From the NCBI RefSeq assembly GCF_900110435.1, contig NZ_FODT01000007.1, forward strand, positions 277,544 to 341,543: 64,000 bases of DNA. Reading direction: 5' to 3'. Source of the DNA: Rhodopseudomonas pseudopalustris. GTDB taxonomy: Bacteria; Pseudomonadota; Alphaproteobacteria; Rhizobiales; Xanthobacteraceae. Position numbers and translations under genes: made by a program. Shown here one piece after another: positions 35,811 through 45,646 of this stretch (the stretch's first letter is position 1; every line of letters starts with the position of its first letter). The notes beneath the pieces were generated by a model. That model did not search any database and was not told the origin of the DNA. It was given only the letters and a program-made list of their open reading frames with translations.

Positions 35811-36221
35811 ATGGCGGTCAATGATCTTTCGATGCTGGCGGCGCTGCGCACCAAGATGCAATGGCATCAGGAGCGCCAGAAAGTGCTGTCCGAGAACGTT
35901 TCGAATTCCGACACTCCGAACTTCCAGCCGCGCGATCTGGTCGAGCCGAAATTCGATTCGACCGGGCGCGTCACCGCCAGCACTTCGGGCGGGGCGCTGC
36001 CGATGATGATGACGAGCACCTCGCACCTGAAGCCGCCCGGAGGGACCGTTTCGTTTTCGGAGGATCGCCGGATCGGGTTCCAGACACGTCCGGCCGGCAA
36101 TGCCGTCACCCTCGAAGACCAGATGATGAAGGTGTCGGCCAACCAGATGGACTACGCCGCCGCGACCTCGCTCTACAGCCGCAGCCTCGGCCTGATCAAG
36201 ACCGCGATCGGCAAGCGCTGA
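35811..36221 (+). CDS. flgB: flagellar rod protein FlgB
   Basis: FlgB (136 residues) is a proximal rod subunit exported early. Features are MAVNDLSMLAALRTKMQWHQ, the rod motif LSENVSNSDTPNFQPRD and the C-terminal VSANQMDYAAATSLYSRSLG. ATG at 35811 is chosen because GGAGG lies five bases upstream; the GTG at 35790 would place this site inside the gene. It is the first gene of a long rightward run through flhB and possibly cckA. Confidence 0.93.
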   Translation: MAVNDLSMLAALRTKMQWHQERQKVLSENVSNSDTPNFQPRDLVEPKFDSTGRVTASTSGGALPMMMTSTSHLKPPGGTVSFSEDRRIGFQTRPAGNAVTLEDQMMKVSANQMDYAAATSLYSRSLGLIKTAIGKR

Positions 36222-36246
36222 CCGGCGCCAACAGGGAGATTGAAAA

Positions 36247-36672
36247 ATGGCAAATGAAGCAGGCGACTTCGCAAGGTCGATGGGCATTGCCACCTCCGGG
36301 CTCCGCGCGCAGGCCGGGCGGATGCGGGTGATCTCGGAGAATATCGCCAATGCCGAATCCACCGCGCAGACCGCGGGCGGCGATCCGTATCGCCGCAAGG
36401 TGCCGACATTCACCTCGGCGCTCGACCGCTCGCTCGACGCGCGCACCGTGGCTCTCGGCCGGGTCAAGCCGGACACGTCGGCCTTCCGCGTCAAGTACGA
36501 GCCGACCAATCCGTCCGCCGACGCCGCGGGCAACGTCAAATATCCGAACGTCAATTCGGTGATCGAGATGACCGACATGCGCAACGCGCAGCGGTCCTAC
36601 GAAGCCAACCTCAACGTCATCAGCGCGACGCGCCGGATGATTCAGCGCACCCTCGACATCCTCAAGGCCTGA
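36247..36672 (+). CDS. flgC: flagellar rod protein FlgC
   Basis: FlgC (141 residues) is a proximal rod subunit. It has MGIATSGLRAQAGRMRVISE, NIANAESTAQTAGGDPYRRK and the C-terminal NAQRSYEANLNVISATRRMI. Length is typical. It follows flgB by 25 bases and precedes fliE by 25 bases. Confidence 0.94.
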   Translation: MANEAGDFARSMGIATSGLRAQAGRMRVISENIANAESTAQTAGGDPYRRKVPTFTSALDRSLDARTVALGRVKPDTSAFRVKYEPTNPSADAAGNVKYPNVNSVIEMTDMRNAQRSYEANLNVISATRRMIQRTLDILKA

Positions 36673-36697
36673 CCGGACCTGATCCAGGAGACCACCA

Positions 36698-37003
36698 ATG
36701 GCATCCCCGATTTCCGCAGCCAATGCCTATGCGAGCCTGGCCCGGCTCGCCAATCCGGCCGGCGCCGGCAAACAGACCGACAACGGCCCGTCGTTCGGCG
36801 CGATGGTCAAGGAGGCGATGGGCAGCGTGCTCGACGCCGGACGCAAATCCGACGCCCAGACCGTGGCGATGGCCAATGGCAAGTCGAACATCATGGATGT
36901 GGTGACCGCGGTCGCCGAAACCGACGTCGCGGTGTCGACGCTGGTGTCGGTGCGTGACCGGGTGATCCAGTCCTACGAAGACATCCTGAGAATGCCGATC
37001 TGA
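36698..37003 (+). CDS. fliE: MS-ring/rod junction protein FliE
   Basis: FliE (101 residues) links the MS ring to the rod. Features are NGPSFGAMVKEAMGSVLDAG and the C-terminal VSTLVSVRDRVIQSYEDILR. It has no signal peptide, as expected for a type III export substrate. A GGAGACC site precedes ATG. The next gene, fliQ, begins after a 140-base gap without an evident terminator. Confidence 0.93.
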   Translation: MASPISAANAYASLARLANPAGAGKQTDNGPSFGAMVKEAMGSVLDAGRKSDAQTVAMANGKSNIMDVVTAVAETDVAVSTLVSVRDRVIQSYEDILRMPI

Positions 37004-37143
37004 TTCAAGGCCCTCGTCCTGAGCGGCCGCAGGTCGCTTTTCGCAGGGCGGGGATCATCGTTCTCACGGTTCGCGACGCGCACAGCGCCGCTCACCTCTC
37101 GATCGGGGCAAATCGCCCGCAGCGTTACGCAAAGGAACTCGAC

Positions 37144-37407
37144 ATGACTGGTCCCGAAACTCTCGACGTGGCGCGCGATGCGGTTTGGACGATCGTGATC
37201 GTCTCTACGCCGCTGATGGTGGTCGGCCTCGTCGTCGGCGTGGCGGTGTCGCTGGTGCAGGCGCTGACCCAGATCCAGGAACAGACCCTGGTGTTCGTGC
37301 CGAAGATTTTGGCGATGTTCCTCACCTTCGTGCTGACGCTGCCGTTCATGGCCGACGTGCTGCACGCCGAGATGTTGCGGATTTCATCGCGAATCATCGG
37401 CGGTTGA
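37144..37407 (+). CDS. fliQ: flagellar export gate protein FliQ
   Basis: FliQ (87 residues) is an export gate subunit with two membrane hairpin segments (TIVIVSTPLMVVGLVVGVAV and LAMFLTFVLTLPFMADVL) and the conserved SLVQALTQIQEQTLVFVPKI between them. Length is typical. It lies between fliE and fliR in the flgB run. Confidence 0.94.
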   Translation: MTGPETLDVARDAVWTIVIVSTPLMVVGLVVGVAVSLVQALTQIQEQTLVFVPKILAMFLTFVLTLPFMADVLHAEMLRISSRIIGG

Positions 37408-37516
37408 CGCATGATCGGGGCCCGCGCCACCGGCCGGTGCGCAGCGTTCGCGGCCGGTGCCGCGGATCGCCGCGACGCCGACGCGACCGCTTGGTGCCCC
37501 GACACAGATCCTCGCC

Positions 37517-38284
37517 ATGCGCATCGACATTTCGTTCCTGCCCGCGCTCGGCGCCGCCTTCATGCTGGTGTTCGCCCGCATCGGCGCGATGGTGATGCTG
37601 TTTCCGACGCTCGGCGAGAGCAACATCCCGGTGCGCATCAAGCTGTCGATCGCGCTGGGGCTGACGCTGATCATCCTGCCGCTGCACCGCAGCGCCTATC
37701 AGGTCGATATGTCGTCGCTGACGCCGCTGCTGGTAATGATGATTCAGGAGATCATCATCGGCATCGTGCTCGGCGCCACCGCGCGGGTGACGCTGTCGGC
37801 GCTGCAGGTCGCAGGCTCGGTGATCGCGCAGCAACTCGGGCTCGGCTTCGTCACTGCGGTCGATCCGACCCAGGGCCAGCAGGGCCTGCTGATCGGCAAC
37901 TTCCTCACTATCCTCGGTGTGACGATGCTGTTCGCCACCGACTCGCATCATCTGGTGATCCAGGCGCTGAGCGACAGCTACAAGATCTTCGCGCCGGGCG
38001 AATTGCTGAGCAGCGGCGACGTCGCGGCGCTCGCGACGAAGGCGTTCGCCGCATCGTTCAAGATCGGGATGCAGCTCGCCGCGCCGTTCCTGGTGTTCGG
38101 CCTGGTGTTCAACATCGGCCTCGGCATCCTGGCGCGGCTGATGCCGCAGATGCAGGTGTATTTCGTCGGCGTGCCGCTTTCCATCGCGATCGGCTTCATC
38201 ATCCTCGCCGCCGTGCTCACGACGATGATGGGCACATTCCTCAATTATTTCGGCGGCGTCATGCAACAGCTGACGCCACGCTGA
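37517..38284 (+). CDS. fliR: flagellar export gate protein FliR
   Basis: FliR (255 residues) completes the FliPQR gate. It begins MRIDISFLPALGAAFMLVFA, with RIGAMVMLFPTLGESNIPVR and the conserved GSVIAQQLGLGFVTAVDPTQ. Several membrane segments follow. The ATG at 37517 is preferred to one at 37457, which would add 20 polar residues not seen in the family. It is followed by flhB after 26 bases. Confidence 0.94.
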   Translation: MRIDISFLPALGAAFMLVFARIGAMVMLFPTLGESNIPVRIKLSIALGLTLIILPLHRSAYQVDMSSLTPLLVMMIQEIIIGIVLGATARVTLSALQVAGSVIAQQLGLGFVTAVDPTQGQQGLLIGNFLTILGVTMLFATDSHHLVIQALSDSYKIFAPGELLSSGDVAALATKAFAASFKIGMQLAAPFLVFGLVFNIGLGILARLMPQMQVYFVGVPLSIAIGFIILAAVLTTMMGTFLNYFGGVMQQLTPR

Positions 38285-38310
38285 GCCTGACCGCGCGGGA
38301 AGGCTGAGCG

Positions 38311-39387
38311 ATGTCCGACGATAATGACGAAGAGAAACAACAAGAACCAACACAAAAGCGCCTCGACGACGCGCTCAAACGCGGCGACGTCGCCAAGAGC
38401 CAGGAGGTCAACACCTGGTTCGTGATCGCCGGCGCAACATTGCTGCTGTCGTCGTTCTCGGGATCGATCGGAACCGGCGTCACCGGTCCGATGCGCGCGC
38501 TGATCGAAAAATCCTGGATGCTCAAGGTCGATGGCGCGGGCCTGCTGGCGCTGACCAAGAGCCTGTTGCTGATGCTGGTCTCGGTGCTCGGCGTGCCGCT
38601 GTTCCTGTTGATGCTGGTCGCGATCGGCAGCAATTTGATCCAGCACCGCCTGGTGTTCTCCACCGAAGGGCTGACGCCGAAATTAAGCAAGCTGTCGCCG
38701 CTGGAGGGCGCCAAGCGGCTGTTCGGCAAGCAGGCGCTGGCCAATTTTCTCAAGGGCCTTTTCAAGGTGATCGCGCTCGGCGTGGTGATGGTCGCGGTGC
38801 TGTATCCGGAGCGCGATCGGCTCGACGCGCTGCTGCAGATGGACGTGGTCTCGCTGCTCGGCGTCACCGTCGGGCTGACATTGAAGCTGATGGGATCGGT
38901 TGCGGCGGTGCTCGCCTTCGTCGCAGCCGGCGATTACTTTTTCCAGTATCGCACCTGGCACGAGCGGCAAAAGATGTCGCTGCAGGAGGTCAAGGACGAA
39001 TACAAGCAATCGGAAGGCGATCCGCACATCAAGGGGCGGATCCGGCAGATCCGCTATCAGCGGATGAAGAAAAGGATGATGGCGGCGGTGCCGAGCGCCT
39101 CGGTGGTCATCACCAACCCGACCCACTTCTCGGTGGCGCTGAAATACGAGCGCGGCATGCAGGCGCCGATCTGCGTCGCCAAGGGCGCCGACGCGATCGC
39201 GTTCAAGATCAGGGAAGTGGCGAAGGCCAACAACGTCCCGATCGTCGAGAACGTGCCGCTGGCGCGCGCGCTCTACGCCACCGTCGAGGTCGACGGTGAA
39301 ATCCCGATCGAGCACTATCACGCGGTCGCCGAGGTGATCGGCTATGTCATGAACCTGAAGCGCGGCTTCTCCGCGCGGCGGGGCTGA
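38311..39387 (+). CDS. flhB: flagellar export switch protein FlhB
   Basis: FlhB (358 residues) switches export specificity from hook to filament type. It has a charged N-terminus (MSDDNDEEKQQEPTQKRLDD), four membrane segments and a cytoplasmic domain with the autocleavage motif NPTH at residues 269-272, the same place as in Salmonella FlhB. The last recognised flagellar gene of the run; cckA follows 190 bases later with no terminator visible between. Confidence 0.96.
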   Translation: MSDDNDEEKQQEPTQKRLDDALKRGDVAKSQEVNTWFVIAGATLLLSSFSGSIGTGVTGPMRALIEKSWMLKVDGAGLLALTKSLLLMLVSVLGVPLFLLMLVAIGSNLIQHRLVFSTEGLTPKLSKLSPLEGAKRLFGKQALANFLKGLFKVIALGVVMVAVLYPERDRLDALLQMDVVSLLGVTVGLTLKLMGSVAAVLAFVAAGDYFFQYRTWHERQKMSLQEVKDEYKQSEGDPHIKGRIRQIRYQRMKKRMMAAVPSASVVITNPTHFSVALKYERGMQAPICVAKGADAIAFKIREVAKANNVPIVENVPLARALYATVEVDGEIPIEHYHAVAEVIGYVMNLKRGFSARRG

Positions 39388-39577
39388 GCCGGATGGCGAG
39401 GCTGCTGCGAGCCGTTGGCGAGGGCGGGCATCCCCGGAAGCCCCGCATCCGCAGCGGCGTCCGGGCCGGCCGGGGAAGCTTCCCGGGCCGAGGATGGTCT
39501 TGCGCGGGCGGCTCCGATTCAGGCAGGTGGGAGCCGGCCGCCGCTGCGCAGGCGGGCAAGGGATCGGTTCGGTGACC

Positions 39578-42130
39578 ATGACCATCAACGACCATCAGGC
39601 TCCGACGACCGCTGCGGCGGAGCCGGCGCGCCGCGGCGGCAGCATCGTGCTGGTTCTGCTGGTGGCGGGCGCCATCGTCGCCGCCGCCGTGGCGTTCATG
39701 ACGCTCGGCCGCGCCGATGCGCAGCCCTATATTCTCGGCCTGCTGGCGCTGCTGGCGATGGTCGGGCTGTTCATGCTGTTCGCCTTCGCCGCCGGCATCG
39801 TCGGCTTCGCCGACCGGGCCGCCGACGATCCGGTGCTGCGGGCGATCGCCGAAGGCGCGTTCGACGGCATCGCGGTGACCGATCCGCGCGGGCATGTGGT
39901 TTACGCCAACTCGGCCTATCTGGCGCTGACCGGCGCCGCGACGATGCAGGACGTCCGCCCGGTCGAGCGGGTGTTCATCGGCAACCCCGACGTGTCCGAG
40001 GCGGTATTCCGCCTGTTGAAGGCGGCGCGCGAGGGCAAGCGGCTGCAGGAGGAGGTCCGGGTCGCCGGCGCCGATGGCGCGCAGGGCCGCTGGATGCGGA
40101 TGCGGGTGCGTCCGCTCGGACCCGGCAAGCGCGAGGCGCGGCAGACGGTCTGGTCGCTGGCCGACATCACCCGCGACCGCGAGCACCAGGAGGACGTGTT
40201 CCAGGAGCTGCAGCACGCGATCGAATATCTCGACCATGCGCCCTGCGGCTTCTTCTCGGTCAATGCCGACGGCAATCTCGTCTACGTCAACGCTACCCTG
40301 GCGAACTGGCTCGACCACGACCTTGCCGAGATCGGCTCCGGCGGGCTGAAGCTCGGCGACATCGTCTCCGGCGACGGCGCGGCGCTGCTGACCTCGATCG
40401 TGCCCGAGCCGGGTGAGGTGAAAACCGAGGTTTTCGACATCGATCTGAAGATGCGCAACGGCAAGACCATGCCGGTGCGACTGTATCACAAGCTCGCCTT
40501 CGGCGCCGACGGCGCGCCCGGCGCGTCGCGCACGCTGGTGATCAGCCGCGCCCGCGACGAGCGGCTCGATCCGCAGCGCGCCGCCGAGATCCGCTTCATG
40601 CGGTTCTTCGACCACACCCCGATGGCGATCGCCACGGTGGACAAGTCCGGCGTCGTGGTGCGCGCCAATGCCCGTTTCGCCAAGCTGGCGCAGAGCCTGG
40701 ATCCGACCGGCGCCGCCGCCAAGTCGATCCTCGCTGCCGTCAATATCCGCGATCGCAACACCCTCGGCGGTGCGATCGATCAGGCTGCGCAAGGCCAGGC
40801 CGACATCGCGCCGGTCGAGGTGATGCTCGACGGCGCCAAGGAGCGCTGGGGCCAGTTCTTCGTCACGGCGGTCGCCGACGACGGCGATGCCGAGGCCGCG
40901 ATCGTCTATCTGCTCGAGACCACCGAGCGTCGCGCGCTCGAGAACCAGGTCAACCAGGCGCAGAAGATGGATACCATCGGCCAGCTCGCCGGCGGCATCG
41001 CGCACGACTTCAACAACGTGCTCTCGGCCATCATGATGGCCAACGACTTCCTGCTGAACGCGCACAAGCCGACCGACCCGTCGTTCCAGGACATCATGCA
41101 GATCAAGCAGAACGCCACCCGCGCCGCGACGCTGGTGCGGCAGCTGCTGGCGTTCTCGCGCAAGCAGACGCTGCGGCCGCAGGTGCTCGATCTTCGGGAG
41201 GCGCTGACGGATATCGACCGGCTGTTGAAGCGGCTGATCGGCGAGAAGGTCACGCTCACAATGCCGCACGGTCGGGATCTGTGGCGGGTGAAGGCCGACG
41301 TCTCGCAGTTCGAACAGGTGATCGTCAATCTCGCGGTCAATGCGCGCGACGCGATGCCCGATGGCGGCAAGCTGACGATCCGCACCTGCAACGTGACCGC
41401 AGCGGACGCCGCGCAGCTCGCCCACAAGGGAATGCCGGCGGCGGACTATGTGCGCATCGACGTCAGCGACACCGGCACCGGGATTCCCGCCGATATCGTC
41501 GACAAGATCTTCGAGCCGTTCTTCTCGACCAAGGAAGTCGGCAAGGGCACCGGCCTCGGGCTGTCGACCGTCTACGGCATCATCAAGCAGACCGGCGGCT
41601 TCGTGTATGTCGACTCGGAGCCCGGCAAAGGCACTACCTTCCAGATTTTCCTGCCGCGCCACGATGCGGTTGAAGTGCTGCCGGAAGCCCCGGTCGTGAC
41701 CAGCATCGCGGTGTCGAGCGAAGCGGCCGCCGCCGCCAAGCAGCGCGCCGACATGACCGGGCAGGGCACCATCCTGCTGGTCGAGGACGAAGAGGGGCTG
41801 CGCTCGCTCAACGCCCGCGGCCTGCGCTCGCGCGGCTACAACGTGATCGAGGCGTCCAACGGCATCGAGGCGCTGGAGGCGTTCGACGAGCATGGCGGCT
41901 CGGTCGATCTCGTGGTATCGGACGTGGTGATGCCGGAGATGGACGGGCCGTCGCTGTTGAAAGCGATGCGCGCGCGCAACTCCGACCTCAAGATCATCTT
42001 CGTCTCCGGCTACGCCGAGGACGCCTTCGAGAAAAGCCTGCCGGAGAATGAACAGTTCGCCTTCCTTGCCAAACCGTTCGCGCTGAGCGCGCTGGTCGCC
42101 AAGGTCAAGGAAACCATGGCGCCGAACTAA
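39578..42130 (+). CDS. cckA: cell-cycle hybrid histidine kinase CckA
   Basis: The 850-residue product has two membrane segments (about 22-43 and 51-77), PAS domains (about 85-220 and 220-350, and a third near 380-490), HisKA with GGIAHDFNN (His 476), HATPase with NARDAM, DTGTGIP and [11 protein letters not shown], and a receiver with [12 protein letters not shown] (Asp 782). This is the CckA architecture; CckA passes phosphate through ChpT to CtrA and CpdR. ATG at 39578 is chosen; a GTG lies two codons upstream, and the frame to 39494 lacks a ribosome site. It stands directly behind flhB, so it may share the CtrA-boxed flgB promoter. Confidence 0.88.
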   Translation: MTINDHQAPTTAAAEPARRGGSIVLVLLVAGAIVAAAVAFMTLGRADAQPYILGLLALLAMVGLFMLFAFAAGIVGFADRAADDPVLRAIAEGAFDGIAVTDPRGHVVYANSAYLALTGAATMQDVRPVERVFIGNPDVSEAVFRLLKAAREGKRLQEEVRVAGADGAQGRWMRMRVRPLGPGKREARQTVWSLADITRDREHQEDVFQELQHAIEYLDHAPCGFFSVNADGNLVYVNATLANWLDHDLAEIGSGGLKLGDIVSGDGAALLTSIVPEPGEVKTEVFDIDLKMRNGKTMPVRLYHKLAFGADGAPGASRTLVISRARDERLDPQRAAEIRFMRFFDHTPMAIATVDKSGVVVRANARFAKLAQSLDPTGAAAKSILAAVNIRDRNTLGGAIDQAAQGQADIAPVEVMLDGAKERWGQFFVTAVADDGDAEAAIVYLLETTERRALENQVNQAQKMDTIGQLAGGIAHDFNNVLSAIMMANDFLLNAHKPTDPSFQDIMQIKQNATRAATLVRQLLAFSRKQTLRPQVLDLREALTDIDRLLKRLIGEKVTLTMPHGRDLWRVKADVSQFEQVIVNLAVNARDAMPDGGKLTIRTCNVTAADAAQLAHKGMPAADYVRIDVSDTGTGIPADIVDKIFEPFFSTKEVGKGTGLGLSTVYGIIKQTGGFVYVDSEPGKGTTFQIFLPRHDAVEVLPEAPVVTSIAVSSEAAAAAKQRADMTGQGTILLVEDEEGLRSLNARGLRSRGYNVIEASNGIEALEAFDEHGGSVDLVVSDVVMPEMDGPSLLKAMRARNSDLKIIFVSGYAEDAFEKSLPENEQFAFLAKPFALSALVAKVKETMAPN

Positions 42131-42185
42131 GCCGTTCGTCGTAGTTTCGCCGGGATTTCATCGTGCTAGCGCCAGCCGCGACCGA

Positions 42186-42204
42186 GCGTCGCAGCTTGCG
42201 ACGC
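42186..42204 (+). terminator. hairpin downstream of cckA
   Basis: GCGTCGCA (42186-42193) pairs with TGCGACGC (42197-42204). No T run follows directly, so it is only a possible terminator of the flagellar-cckA transcript. Confidence 0.35.
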
Positions 42205-42290
42205 CCCCTGCGACGTCGCGGAGGCTTCCCTTTTGGGTGGCGCTGCCCATTTTAATCGAGCTTCCCCCTGCCGGGGATTGAGGGAAACCA

Positions 42291-43286
42291 ATGAACTTTT
42301 TTCATCGCACGCGTGGCGCCGTTGCTGCACTGGCCGTGACCCTGTCGCTGGCCATGCCGCTGGCGCTGGCGCTCTCGTCGGCAGCTGACGCGCGCGTCGG
42401 CGGCGGCGGCAACTCCGGATCGCGCGGTTCGCGCTCCTTCTCGGCGCCGCAATCGACGCCGACCGCGCCGGGAACGGCGCAGCCGTTCAATCGCAGCATG
42501 GCCCAGCCGGGCAGCCCGGGAATGGCCGCTCCGGCCGCCGGCGCGGCCGCCAAGGGCGGCTTCTTCAATCGGCCCGGCATGGGCATGCTCGGCGGCCTCG
42601 CTGCCGGCTTCCTCGGCGCCGGCCTGCTCGGAATGCTGTTCGGCGGCGGCTTCATGTCGGGTCTCGGCGGCTTCGCCTCGATTATCGGCCTCGTCCTGCA
42701 GGTCTTGCTGGTCGTTGTGGTCGCGCGGCTCGCCTGGTCGTGGTGGCAGCGTCGCAAGAACCCGCAGCCCGCCCCGGCCTATGCCTCCAACGCGGGTCCG
42801 ACCGTCGGTCCGGGTCCCGAGCCGAGCTATCGCACCGGCTTCGGCTTCGGCGGTGGCGGCGGCAGCGCCCCGAATGCGCCGCCGCTCGAGATCAAGCCGG
42901 AGGACTACGAGGCGTTCGAGCGTCTGCTCGGCGACGTTCAGTCCGCCTGGTCGAACGAGGACGTCGAGAAGCTGAACCAGCTCACGACCCCCGAGATGGC
43001 CTCGTATTTCGCCAAGGATCTGGCGGAGAACAAGGCGGCCAACGACATCAACAAGGTGTCGGACGTCAAGCTGCTGCAGGGCGATCTCGCCGAGTCGTGG
43101 CGCGAAGGCGAAACCGACTACGCCACCGTGGCGATGCGGTTCTCGCTGGTCGACAAGACCCTGGAGCGCGGCACCAACCGGCTCGTCTCCGGAAGCGAAA
43201 CGCCGATCGAGGTCACCGAAGTGTGGACCTTCGCGCGGCGGTCGGGCGCCGACTGGGAACTGTCGGCGATCCAGCAAACCGCCTGA
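42291..43286 (+). CDS. Tim44-like domain membrane protein
   Basis: The 331-residue product has a signal or anchor segment (VAALAVTLSLAMPLALALSS), a Ser/Pro/Gly-rich region, a Gly-rich hydrophobic stretch (LGGLAAGFLGAGLLGMLFGG) followed by a second membrane segment (IIGLVLQVLLVVVVARLAWS), and a C-terminal Tim44/MBA1-like domain (about 200-331; EDYEAFERLLGDVQSAWSNE, EVWTFARRSGADWELSAIQQ). Bacterial relatives are of uncertain function, perhaps in membrane-protein handling. A strong terminator follows 24 bases after the stop. Confidence 0.85.
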   Translation: MNFFHRTRGAVAALAVTLSLAMPLALALSSAADARVGGGGNSGSRGSRSFSAPQSTPTAPGTAQPFNRSMAQPGSPGMAAPAAGAAAKGGFFNRPGMGMLGGLAAGFLGAGLLGMLFGGGFMSGLGGFASIIGLVLQVLLVVVVARLAWSWWQRRKNPQPAPAYASNAGPTVGPGPEPSYRTGFGFGGGGGSAPNAPPLEIKPEDYEAFERLLGDVQSAWSNEDVEKLNQLTTPEMASYFAKDLAENKAANDINKVSDVKLLQGDLAESWREGETDYATVAMRFSLVDKTLERGTNRLVSGSETPIEVTEVWTFARRSGADWELSAIQQTA

Positions 43287-43310
43287 GCCTCGCTTTCCCT
43301 CAAAGACCCA

Positions 43311-43343
43311 AGCGCCGCGGATGTTTCCGCGGCGCTTTTTTTT
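43311..43343 (+). terminator. intrinsic terminator after Tim44-like gene
   Basis: AGCGCCGCGG (43311-43320) pairs perfectly with CCGCGGCGCT (43327-43336), followed by eight T. Confidence 0.95.
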
Positions 43344-43453
43344 GGCGCGCGCACGCCCGACAGGTCGCGGCACAATCACCGCAAAAGCGGGTTGATCCCA
43401 GACGGGTCTGCGGCCACGCTCACCCCCGAGGCAACGACGAACGGGAGGACCTT

Positions 43454-44140
43454 ATGCGGATCGGATTGAAGGCATTGTCGCGTGTCGGCAAAGCCACTGC
43501 AGTCGCGGCCTTAGCCGCCTGGGCTGCGCCCGCGGCGCAGGCGCAGACGGCCAATGCGAGCTTCTTCGTCACCAGCAAGAGCATCGGCAATGGCGGCAAT
43601 CTCGGCGGCCTCGCCGGCGCCGACAATCATTGCCAGGAACTGGCGCAGGCGGCCGGCATCGGCGGCAAGACCTGGCGGGCTTATCTGTCGACCCAGGCCG
43701 AAGACGGCAAGCCCGCGATCAACGCCCGCGACCGCATCGGCAAGGGGCCTTGGCAGAACGTCAAGGGCGAGCTGATCGCCAAGGACGTCACCGAGTTGCA
43801 CGACGCGAACAAGCTGACGAAGCAGACCGCGCTCAGCGAAAAGGGCGAGGTCATCAACGGCCGCGGCGACACGCCGAACCGCCACGACATCCTGACCGGC
43901 TCGCAGCCGGACGGCACCGCTTTCGCCGGGCCCGAGGATCGCACCTGCAAGAACTGGACGAGCAGCCTGCAAGGCGCAGCGATGGTCGGGCATTCCGACC
44001 GGATCGGGCTGCGCGACGACGAGCCGTCGAAATCGTGGAACAGCTCGCATCCCTCGCGCGGGCCGGACGGCGGATGTTCGCAGAACGACGTCAAGAGCAC
44101 CGGCGGCGACGCGCTGCTGTATTGCTTCGCGGTGAACTGA
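43454..44140 (+). CDS. secreted lectin-like domain protein
   Basis: The 228-residue product has a signal peptide (VAALAAWAAPAAQAQ) and a domain beginning ASFFVTSKSIGNGGNLGGLA with GADNHCQELAQAAG and TWRAYLST, then CKNWTSSLQGAAMVGHSDR and a final YCFAVN. This pattern resembles endostatin/C-type-lectin-like folds seen in bacterial secreted proteins. The start at 43454 has GGGAGG six bases upstream; a longer open frame from 42740 runs inside the Tim44-like gene and is not coding. Function unknown. Confidence 0.7.
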   Translation: MRIGLKALSRVGKATAVAALAAWAAPAAQAQTANASFFVTSKSIGNGGNLGGLAGADNHCQELAQAAGIGGKTWRAYLSTQAEDGKPAINARDRIGKGPWQNVKGELIAKDVTELHDANKLTKQTALSEKGEVINGRGDTPNRHDILTGSQPDGTAFAGPEDRTCKNWTSSLQGAAMVGHSDRIGLRDDEPSKSWNSSHPSRGPDGGCSQNDVKSTGGDALLYCFAVN

Positions 44141-44205
44141 GGCCGCGCTCGGGCATTGGGCTATCCTGACGAAGGCCTTGCGGAGACCGGCGGGGAAAAT
44201 CACCC

Positions 44206-44916
44206 ATGCGTTACGAGCTGTATTACTGGCCGACCATTCAGGGCCGCGGCGAGTATGTTCGGCTTGCGCTCGAGGAGGCGGGCGTCGACTATGTCGACGT
44301 CGCGCGCCGCAACAAGGCCGGCGTCCGGGCGATGATGCAGATGATGGCGGCGAACAAGGGCGCGCCGCCCTTCGCGCCGCCGTTTCTCAAAGCAGGTTCG
44401 CTGGTGATCGGCCAGACCGCCAACATCCTGCTGTATCTCGGCGCACGCCACGGCCTTGCGCCGAAAACAGAGGCCGGGCGGCTGTGGGTCCATCAGCTCC
44501 AGCTCACCATCGCCGACTTCGTGCAGGAGGTCCACGACACCCATCATCCGATCGGCACCTCGCTGTACTACGAAGACCAGCGCGGCCCGGCGAAGTTGCG
44601 CAGCGCCGAGTTCCGCAAGGAACGCGCGCCGAAATATCTCGGCTATTTCGAGCGCCTGATCGGCGGCAGCGGCGGCCCGTTCGTCACCGGCCGCAAGCTC
44701 ACTTACGCGGATCTGTCGCTGTTCCAGATCGTCGAAGGAATGCGCTACGCGTTCCCGAAATCGATGGCGAAGATCGAACGCAAGACCCCGGGTCTGATCG
44801 AGCTGCACGACCGCGTCGCCGCGCGCCCGAACATCAACGCCTATCTCGAAAGCCCCCGCCGCATCGCTTTCAACGAGGACGGCATCTTTCGTCGCTACAA
44901 GGCGCTGGACAAGTAG
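44206..44916 (+). CDS. glutathione S-transferase family protein
   Basis: The 236-residue soluble product has an N-terminal thioredoxin-like domain (MRYELYYWPTIQGRGEYVRL, with the tyrosines near residue 6-7 typical of GST) and a helical C-terminal domain (VTGRKLTYADLSLFQIVEGM, KIERKTPGLIELHDRVAARP). It resembles sigma/alpha-type GSTs. The substrate is unknown; conjugation or peroxidase activity with glutathione is likely. It is convergent with a GFA-family gene, also linked to glutathione, but the two are on opposite strands. Confidence 0.85.
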   Translation: MRYELYYWPTIQGRGEYVRLALEEAGVDYVDVARRNKAGVRAMMQMMAANKGAPPFAPPFLKAGSLVIGQTANILLYLGARHGLAPKTEAGRLWVHQLQLTIADFVQEVHDTHHPIGTSLYYEDQRGPAKLRSAEFRKERAPKYLGYFERLIGGSGGPFVTGRKLTYADLSLFQIVEGMRYAFPKSMAKIERKTPGLIELHDRVAARPNINAYLESPRRIAFNEDGIFRRYKALDK

Positions 44917-44932
44917 TCGACGCCGGTCGCCG

Positions 44933-45292
44933 CTACCTGCTGCGTCCGTCGATCGGCGTCATCTTCAGCGCCGCGAGATCGATGCCGTCGATGCAGGAGA
45001 CGTTGACGGCGATGATTTCGCTGCCGTCGGGCTTGGTGCCGCGGGCGAACACTTCGACGCCGCATTCGCTGCAGAGTTGGTGGCTGATCGCGCGCTGGTT
45101 GAACAGATATTCCTTCAGGCTCTCACCGCCGGCGCGCAGCTGAAAGCTCTTGGGCGGCAGGAAGGTCAGATGCAGCCCCTTCTTGGTACAGATCGAGCAA
45201 TTGCACGCCGTCACCGTTGCGAGGTCGGTGGTGCATTCGAACCGCACCTGGCCGCAATGGCAGCCGCCGGTGCACACTTTCAGGCCAGTCAT
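44933..45292 (-). CDS. GFA-family zinc-binding protein
   Basis: The 119-residue product has the GFA (glutathione-dependent formaldehyde-activating enzyme-like) cysteine pattern: GGCHCGQVRF, CNCSIC and CSECGVEVF. Such proteins bind zinc; the catalytic role of most members is unproven. Length is typical for the short single-domain type. It is a single gene. Confidence 0.85.
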   Translation of the reverse strand: MTGLKVCTGGCHCGQVRFECTTDLATVTACNCSICTKKGLHLTFLPPKSFQLRAGGESLKEYLFNQRAISHQLCSECGVEVFARGTKPDGSEIIAVNVSCIDGIDLAALKMTPIDGRSR

Positions 45293-45432
45293 GGTGTCGC
45301 TCCGCCATCCCGCCGGTCGGGCGCCGGCGCGCGCCTGTATTAGCAGACGCCGGACGGCAGGCGATAGCGCAGGCGCATCAATGGAACGGCAATGGAACCG
45401 GGGCGGAGCGGTGAGCCTCTGAAGCGGATGTG

Positions 45433-45456
45433 AAAAGCCCCGCGCGAAGCGGGGCT
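45433..45456 (-). terminator. intrinsic terminator of the small Pro-rich gene
   Basis: On the minus strand AGCCCCGC pairs with GCGGGGCT around TTCGC and is followed by TTTCA. It lies 22 bases after the stop codon at 45479. Confidence 0.75.
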
Positions 45457-45478
45457 GATCACCGGGGTAGATCGTCGC

Positions 45479-45646
45479 TCAGGCGAGCTGATCGACCCGC
45501 GTGCCTTGTCCGGGCGGCAGCGCCGCCTTGGGGGGAGGCGTCGTGGTTGCGTCGTCTTTGGCCGGCGGCGGCGGCGGCGGGGGTGGAGGGCTCGCCTGAA
45601 CCGGCTTCGAGACGGGCGTCGAGGACACGCTCGAAATACTACTCAT
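45479..45646 (-). CDS. small proline-rich protein
   Basis: This encodes 55 residues starting MSSISSVSSTPVSKPV with a run of nine prolines and a TTTPPPK stretch. ATG at 45646 has GAGGATC upstream, and a good terminator follows, which together support a real gene despite its low complexity. No domain is recognised. It has neither signal peptide nor membrane segment. Confidence 0.5.
   Translation of the reverse strand: MSSISSVSSTPVSKPVQASPPPPPPPPPAKDDATTTPPPKAALPPGQGTRVDQLA

Noticed and set aside
42740..43453. Long open frame upstream of and in frame with the lectin-like gene
   Set aside because: It overlaps the Tim44-like gene and its terminator; the signal peptide and ribosome site place the start at 43454.
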